From positions 82,496 through 146,495 of the forward strand of contig NZ_QJJU01000015.1 of assembly GCF_003201655.1 (NCBI RefSeq): a stretch of DNA of 64,000 bases. The letters run 5' to 3'. Every line of letters begins with the position of its first letter. The stretch's first letter is position 1. A program made the translations under genes and the position numbers. This DNA comes from Mycolicibacterium moriokaense. GTDB taxonomy: Bacteria > Actinomycetota > Actinomycetes > Mycobacteriales > Mycobacteriaceae. Positions 60,744-64,000 of this stretch are shown here, in pieces. The notes under the pieces were generated by a model, which worked only from the letters and a program-made list of their open reading frames with translations, searched no databases and was not told the DNA's origin.

Positions 60744-61561
60744 TGCGCGTCGGATTCATCGGACTGGGCAGCCAGGGCGGCCCCATGGCACGGCGCATCG
60801 TTGAGGGCGGCTACGAGACGACGTTATGGGCCCGAAGGCCGGCCAGTCTTGAGCCGTATGCGGACACCGCCGCGAAGACCGCCGGTTCGCCTGCCGAGCT
60901 GGCGGCGGCCAGTGACCTCGTCTGCCTGTGCGTCGTCGGCGACGACGATGTCAGGGAAGTGCTCGAGGGTGAGACAGGGGTGCTGGCGGGATTGGCCCCC
61001 GGCGGGATCGTCGCCATCCACAGCACCGTCCATCCCGACACATGCCGTGACATCGCCCAGAAGGCCGCCGCACAAGGTGTTTCGGTGATCGACGCACCGG
61101 TCAGCGGCGGTTCGCCCGCGGTGGACGAGGGCAAGCTGCTGGTCATGGTCGGCGGCGACGAAGACGTCATCGAGCGTTGCCGCCCGGTGTTCGCGACATA
61201 CGCGGACCCGATCGTTCACCTGGGCCCGCTTGGCAGCGGCCAGGTCACGAAGATCCTGAACAACCTGCTGTTCACCGCCAACCTGGGCAGCGCGATCAGC
61301 ACACTCGAGTTGGGCGAGTCCCTCGGCATCGAGCGCAAACGCCTCGCCGAGGTCCTCAACGGCGGATCCGCCATCAGCAAGGCGCTCGGCAGCATCGCGG
61401 TTTTCGGAGGAACATTGGAAGCGCTCGCGCCGATCGCAGGCGCCCTGTTGCAGAAGGACGTCCGCCACGCCGCGAGCATCGCGGCCAGCGCATCGGCACC
61501 CGAGGGTGCCGTGTTCGACGCGGCCGATGCGGCCCTGCAGTCGATGAAGTACCCGAGATGA
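60743..61561 (+). CDS. 3-hydroxyisobutyrate-dehydrogenase-type oxidoreductase
   Basis: This 272-residue beta-hydroxyacid dehydrogenase has the Rossmann motif GFIGLGSQGGPMARRI, the substrate motif DAPVSGGSPA, and the catalytic Lys in GQVTKILNNLLF. It would oxidise a beta-hydroxy acid (or reduce a tartronate-like semialdehyde) with NAD(P). ATG 60743 overlaps the preceding stop, and its stop overlaps its tandem paralogue. Confidence 0.86.
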   Translation: MRVGFIGLGSQGGPMARRIVEGGYETTLWARRPASLEPYADTAAKTAGSPAELAAASDLVCLCVVGDDDVREVLEGETGVLAGLAPGGIVAIHSTVHPDTCRDIAQKAAAQGVSVIDAPVSGGSPAVDEGKLLVMVGGDEDVIERCRPVFATYADPIVHLGPLGSGQVTKILNNLLFTANLGSAISTLELGESLGIERKRLAEVLNGGSAISKALGSIAVFGGTLEALAPIAGALLQKDVRHAASIAASASAPEGAVFDAADAALQSMKYPR

Positions 61562-62358
61562 GTCAGGTCGGCTTCGTCGGGGCTGGCCGCATGGGCGCGC
61601 CCATGGTGCGCCGCCTCGTCGAGGCAGGCCACGAGGTTCGCGCGCTCGGGCGATCCGTCGAAAAGCGGCGACAAGTAAGTGAACTCGGCGCGCAGCCAGT
61701 GACAGACCTGGCCGACGTCGGTGCAGAGTCCGATGTTGTCGTCGTCTGTGTGTTCACCGACGAGCAGGTCCAGCAGGTGTGTTTGGAGAGCGTGTTGCTG
61801 TCCACGATGCGCCAAGGCGCGGTGCTCGTCATCCACACCACGGGTAGCCCACGCACGGCCGAGAGCGTCGCCGCCGAGGCGGGGTCACATGGCGTCGATG
61901 TGATCGACGCGCCGGTCAGCGGCGGTCCGCACGACATCGCCGCAGGGCAGGTGACGCTGTTCGTGGGTGGGTCCGATGACGCCGTCGAGCGGGCCCGACC
62001 GGTGCTGGCCAGCTACGGCGATCCCATACTTCATGTGGGTCCCATCGGTGCGGGCCAGGGCGTCAAGCTGGTCAACAACACCCTCTTCGCCGCGCAAATC
62101 GGGCTGCTGCACGAGGCCGTGCGCCTCGGTGATCGGCTCGGTGTCGACGAGCGTCGCCTGCTTGACGCGATCGGCCACGGCAGTGCCGCCAGCCGGGTGG
62201 CGAGCATCGTCGGCGCCCGAGGTTCCGTCAACGCGTTCATCGACATGGTCGGCGAGTTCGTCGGCAAGGACGTCGCCGTAGTGCGCAAGACCGCGGCTGA
62301 ACTCGGCAGCGATCTCGGCATCCTCGACGACGTCATCAACGCCGGATTTCGGCCATAA
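61558..62358 (+). CDS. 3-hydroxyisobutyrate-dehydrogenase-type oxidoreductase, tandem paralogue
   Basis: This 266-residue protein has the same layout as the preceding gene: GFVGAGRMGAPMVRRL, DAPVSGGPHD and GQGVKLVNNTLF with the catalytic Lys. The pair arose by tandem duplication and has clearly diverged. The ATG overlaps the stop of the first copy. It is the last gene of the operon; a 113-base promoter region follows. Confidence 0.86.
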   Translation: MSQVGFVGAGRMGAPMVRRLVEAGHEVRALGRSVEKRRQVSELGAQPVTDLADVGAESDVVVVCVFTDEQVQQVCLESVLLSTMRQGAVLVIHTTGSPRTAESVAAEAGSHGVDVIDAPVSGGPHDIAAGQVTLFVGGSDDAVERARPVLASYGDPILHVGPIGAGQGVKLVNNTLFAAQIGLLHEAVRLGDRLGVDERRLLDAIGHGSAASRVASIVGARGSVNAFIDMVGEFVGKDVAVVRKTAAELGSDLGILDDVINAGFRP

Positions 62359-62374
62359 ACAGCCGCGATTTTGA

Positions 62375-62405
62375 GTGCTTTAACGCACACGGTGAGGCAT
62401 ACTAT
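62375..62405 (+). promoter_or_regulatory. near-palindrome and -10 box upstream of the P450-ferredoxin operon
   Basis: GTGCTTTAACGCAC (62375-62388) matches its reverse complement at 12 of 14 positions. TACTAT at 62400-62405 fits the -10 consensus TANNNT. Further on, CGTTAC and GTAACG form a wider inverted repeat around 62409-62436. These probably contain the promoter and operator of the P450 gene. Confidence 0.45.
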
Positions 62406-62471
62406 TGGCGTTACAGAATTGCACCCTCGCGTAACGGATGCGGTCGCTAGCCCGCCGCGAAAGAGGAGACC

Positions 62472-63674
62472 ATGACCAAGCCAAAGCTCGTGTTCAACCC
62501 GGTAGCTCAGGATTACTTCGACAATCCGTACGAGATCTACAAGCGGATGCGCGACGAAGCACCGATCTACTATGACGAGCAAGAGGATTTCTACGCGCTG
62601 ACCCGGCACGCGGATGTGGCCGCCGCGTTCAAGGATCACGACTCGTTCTCGTCGGCCCGCGGGTGCGACCTCGGCATGGTCCGCTCCGGCGAGGTGCCCA
62701 CGAAGTCGATCATTTTCATGGATCCGCCGGACCACCGCCACATGCGCAGCCTGCTCAACAAGGCGTTCACACCGCGCGCCATCCAGTCGCAGAAGGAAAC
62801 CGTCGTCGAGCTCATCGACCACTATCTCGGCAAGGCCGATCCCGACAATTTCGACGTCGTTCAGGACTTCTCCGGCCCGTTCCCGGTAGAGGTCATCACC
62901 CGGATGGCGGGCGTTCCCGAGGAGTTCCGGCAGCAGGTTCGGCACTGGATCGACAAGGGCCTGCACCGCAAGCCTGGGCAGATCGATCTGGACGACGACA
63001 ACATGCAGGCCAATATCGACTCGGGAATGTACTACTACGGCCTGGTGGTGGAGCGTAGACAGAACCCGCAGGACGACATGATCAGCCGGCTGATTGCCGC
63101 GGAGATTCCCGATGATGACGGCAACATGCGAAAGCTCGACGATATCGAGATCACCGGCTTCACCACACTTCTGGGCGGCGCGGGCGCGGAGACCGTCACC
63201 AAGTTGGTCGGCAGCGCGGTAGTGGAGTTCGCTCGCCACCCGGAGCAGTGGCAGAAGCTGCTCGACGACCGCAGCAAGATCCCGGACGCGGTCGAGGAAC
63301 TGCTGCGCTATGTCGGGCCGGTCCAGTACAACGTGCGATACAGCGTCAAGGATGTCGAGGTGCCCAGCGGCACGATCCCCGCGAACAAGCCGGTATTTCT
63401 GATGGGCGCCTCGGCCAACCGGGATCCGCGCGCCTTCACGGATGGCGAGACGTTCGATATCGACCGCGACCGCACCCAGGCACAGAACCTTGGACTTGGC
63501 TACGGCATCCACAGTTGCCTCGGGGCCGCACTGGCCCGCATGGAGAGCGCGATCGCCCTCGATCGTCTGCTCGACTTCATGCCGCGCTACGAGGTCGACT
63601 TCGACCACTTGGAGCGCGTCAACATGCAGAACGTCGCGGGATACCACCATGTGCCGGTGAAGGTGCTGCGATGA
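62472..63674 (+). CDS. cytochrome P450
   Basis: This 400-residue P450 starts at ATG 62472 behind AGAGGAGA. The I-helix reads LLGGAGAETVT, ExxR is in EELLR, and the heme loop LGYGIHSCLGAALAR carries Cys349; the usual leading Phe of that loop is Leu. It is of standard soluble bacterial length. It overlaps the downstream ferredoxin gene by 4 bases, so the two form a matched redox pair. Confidence 0.9.
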   Translation: MTKPKLVFNPVAQDYFDNPYEIYKRMRDEAPIYYDEQEDFYALTRHADVAAAFKDHDSFSSARGCDLGMVRSGEVPTKSIIFMDPPDHRHMRSLLNKAFTPRAIQSQKETVVELIDHYLGKADPDNFDVVQDFSGPFPVEVITRMAGVPEEFRQQVRHWIDKGLHRKPGQIDLDDDNMQANIDSGMYYYGLVVERRQNPQDDMISRLIAAEIPDDDGNMRKLDDIEITGFTTLLGGAGAETVTKLVGSAVVEFARHPEQWQKLLDDRSKIPDAVEELLRYVGPVQYNVRYSVKDVEVPSGTIPANKPVFLMGASANRDPRAFTDGETFDIDRDRTQAQNLGLGYGIHSCLGAALARMESAIALDRLLDFMPRYEVDFDHLERVNMQNVAGYHHVPVKVLR

Positions 63675-63868
63675 CCAAGGTCGAAGTCGACTTCGGCCTG
63701 TGTGAGAGCAACGGGGTGTGCATGGGCATCATCCCCGAGGTGTTCGATCTCGACGATCAGGACTATCTGCACGTCCTGCAGGACGAAGTAACCCCCGAGA
63801 ACGAGCAGCAGATCAAGGAAGCCGTGCGCCAGTGCCCGCGGCAGGCCATCTTCATCCGCGAAGAGTAA
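63671..63868 (+). CDS. ferredoxin with CxxNxxC(x)nCP motif
   Basis: This 65-residue ferredoxin has Cys11, Asn14, Cys17 and Cys55-Pro56. Asn14 occupies the variable ligand position, so a [3Fe-4S] cluster is expected. The start codon overlaps the P450 stop (ATGA). It is the presumed electron donor of that P450. Confidence 0.9.
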   Translation: MTKVEVDFGLCESNGVCMGIIPEVFDLDDQDYLHVLQDEVTPENEQQIKEAVRQCPRQAIFIREE

Positions 63869-63926
63869 CTACCGCCCAAACGGACATTTGGGCGCGAAAG
63901 TGCGACTTGGGTTCAGAGGGTGGTTG

Positions 63927-63951
63927 CAACACTTCAGTTTAGGGAGTGTTG
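63927..63951 (+). repeat. inverted repeat directly before the transposase start
   Basis: CAACACT (63927-63933) and AGTGTTG (63945-63951) are perfect complements around an 11-base loop that includes most of the GGGAG ribosome binding site. The stem ends one base before the ATG. It could be part of the element's terminal repeat or a hairpin limiting transposase translation. Confidence 0.45.
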
Positions 63952-64000
63952 ATGGGCCGTCCTGGTTCGTTGAATTGTGTGCAGCGTCGGTTCTGGGAGT
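63952..64000 (+). mobile_element. start of an IS30-family-like transposase, cut by window
   Basis: Only 16 codons are visible, reading MGRPGSLN then CVQRRFWE. An MGRP start and VQRRFW within the first 20 residues are typical of the actinobacterial IS30-type transposases I know. The preceding inverted repeat fits an IS end. The left boundary of the element probably lies around 63920, after the ferredoxin operon. The identification is tentative because so little is present. Confidence 0.5.

Noticed and set aside
62031..63650. A 539-residue open frame on the minus strand
   Set aside because: It is antisense to the P450 at 62472 and has no recognisable domain.
1..64000. CRISPR arrays, tRNA or rRNA genes, riboswitches
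   Set aside because: I saw no regularly spaced repeats, no cloverleaf with a CCA-adjacent stem and no rRNA-like sequence while reading; intergenic gaps are mostly under 250 bases.

Overview
The window is high-GC actinobacterial DNA. A complete yrbEAB-mceA-F transporter operon with Mas-type accessory proteins, an Rv2525c-like Tat protein, a mycofactocin-type SDR, many FadD/FadE/EchA enzymes, P450-ferredoxin pairs, and frequent GTG/TTG starts with ATGA overlaps all point to Mycobacterium, most likely a fast-growing, environmental (Mycolicibacterium-type) species. I see no rRNA, tRNA or CRISPR array. The one probable mobile element is the start of an IS30-like transposase at the right edge.

Layout. 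1-5.9 kb: the N-terminal part of a DUF1906 Tat protein, a secreted GH27 alpha-galactosidase, and a four-gene spermidine/putrescine-type ABC importer. 5.9-13.8 kb: a MerR regulator, an MFS transporter, an LtrA-like membrane protein, an epimerase, a SARP-like single-domain protein overlapping a 38-codon ORF, two IspD-like proteins and a patatin. 13.8-15.3 kb: two Mce-associated membrane proteins. 15.5-26.6 kb: CoA-ester catabolism (two acyl-CoA synthetases, an amidohydrolase, enoyl-CoA hydratase, SMP-30 lactonase, VOC protein, alcohol dehydrogenase, SDR, SnoaL-like protein, TetR, DUF35 protein, thiolase). 26.6-30.5 kb: a TetR regulator divergent from a P450, and small secreted proteins. 30.5-43.3 kb: one long leftward operon, aldehyde dehydrogenase - CaiB CoA-transferase - internally deleted thiolase - yrbEA - yrbEB - mceA to mceF. 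43.5-46.7 kb: a divergent operon of two SDRs, a ferredoxin and a P450. 47.2-52.2 kb: a leftward beta-oxidation operon (SDR, three acyl-CoA dehydrogenases, an enoyl-CoA hydratase). 52.4-62.4 kb: rightward genes for two amidohydrolases, a Rieske ferredoxin, two alpha/beta hydrolases, a NuoF-like flavoprotein with a ferredoxin, a DUF35-thiolase fusion and two hydroxyisobutyrate-dehydrogenase-type reductases. 62.4-63.9 kb: a P450-ferredoxin pair.

Read together, about 37 kb (13.8-62.4 kb with interruptions) looks like an import-and-degradation island for a lipid-like, probably alicyclic or isoprenoid/steroid-like substrate. The proposed steps are Mce uptake, CoA activation, P450 hydroxylation, dehydrogenation by SDR/ALDH (one apparently mycofactocin-dependent), beta-oxidation, and retro-aldol or thiolytic side-chain removal. 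The strongest unifying signal is non-coding. A 15-bp inverted repeat, GAGAAT-N3-ATTCTC, and degenerate or re-spaced versions of it recur at seven gene starts of this island, suggesting a single regulon that includes the mce operon. The substrate cannot be read from the sequence.
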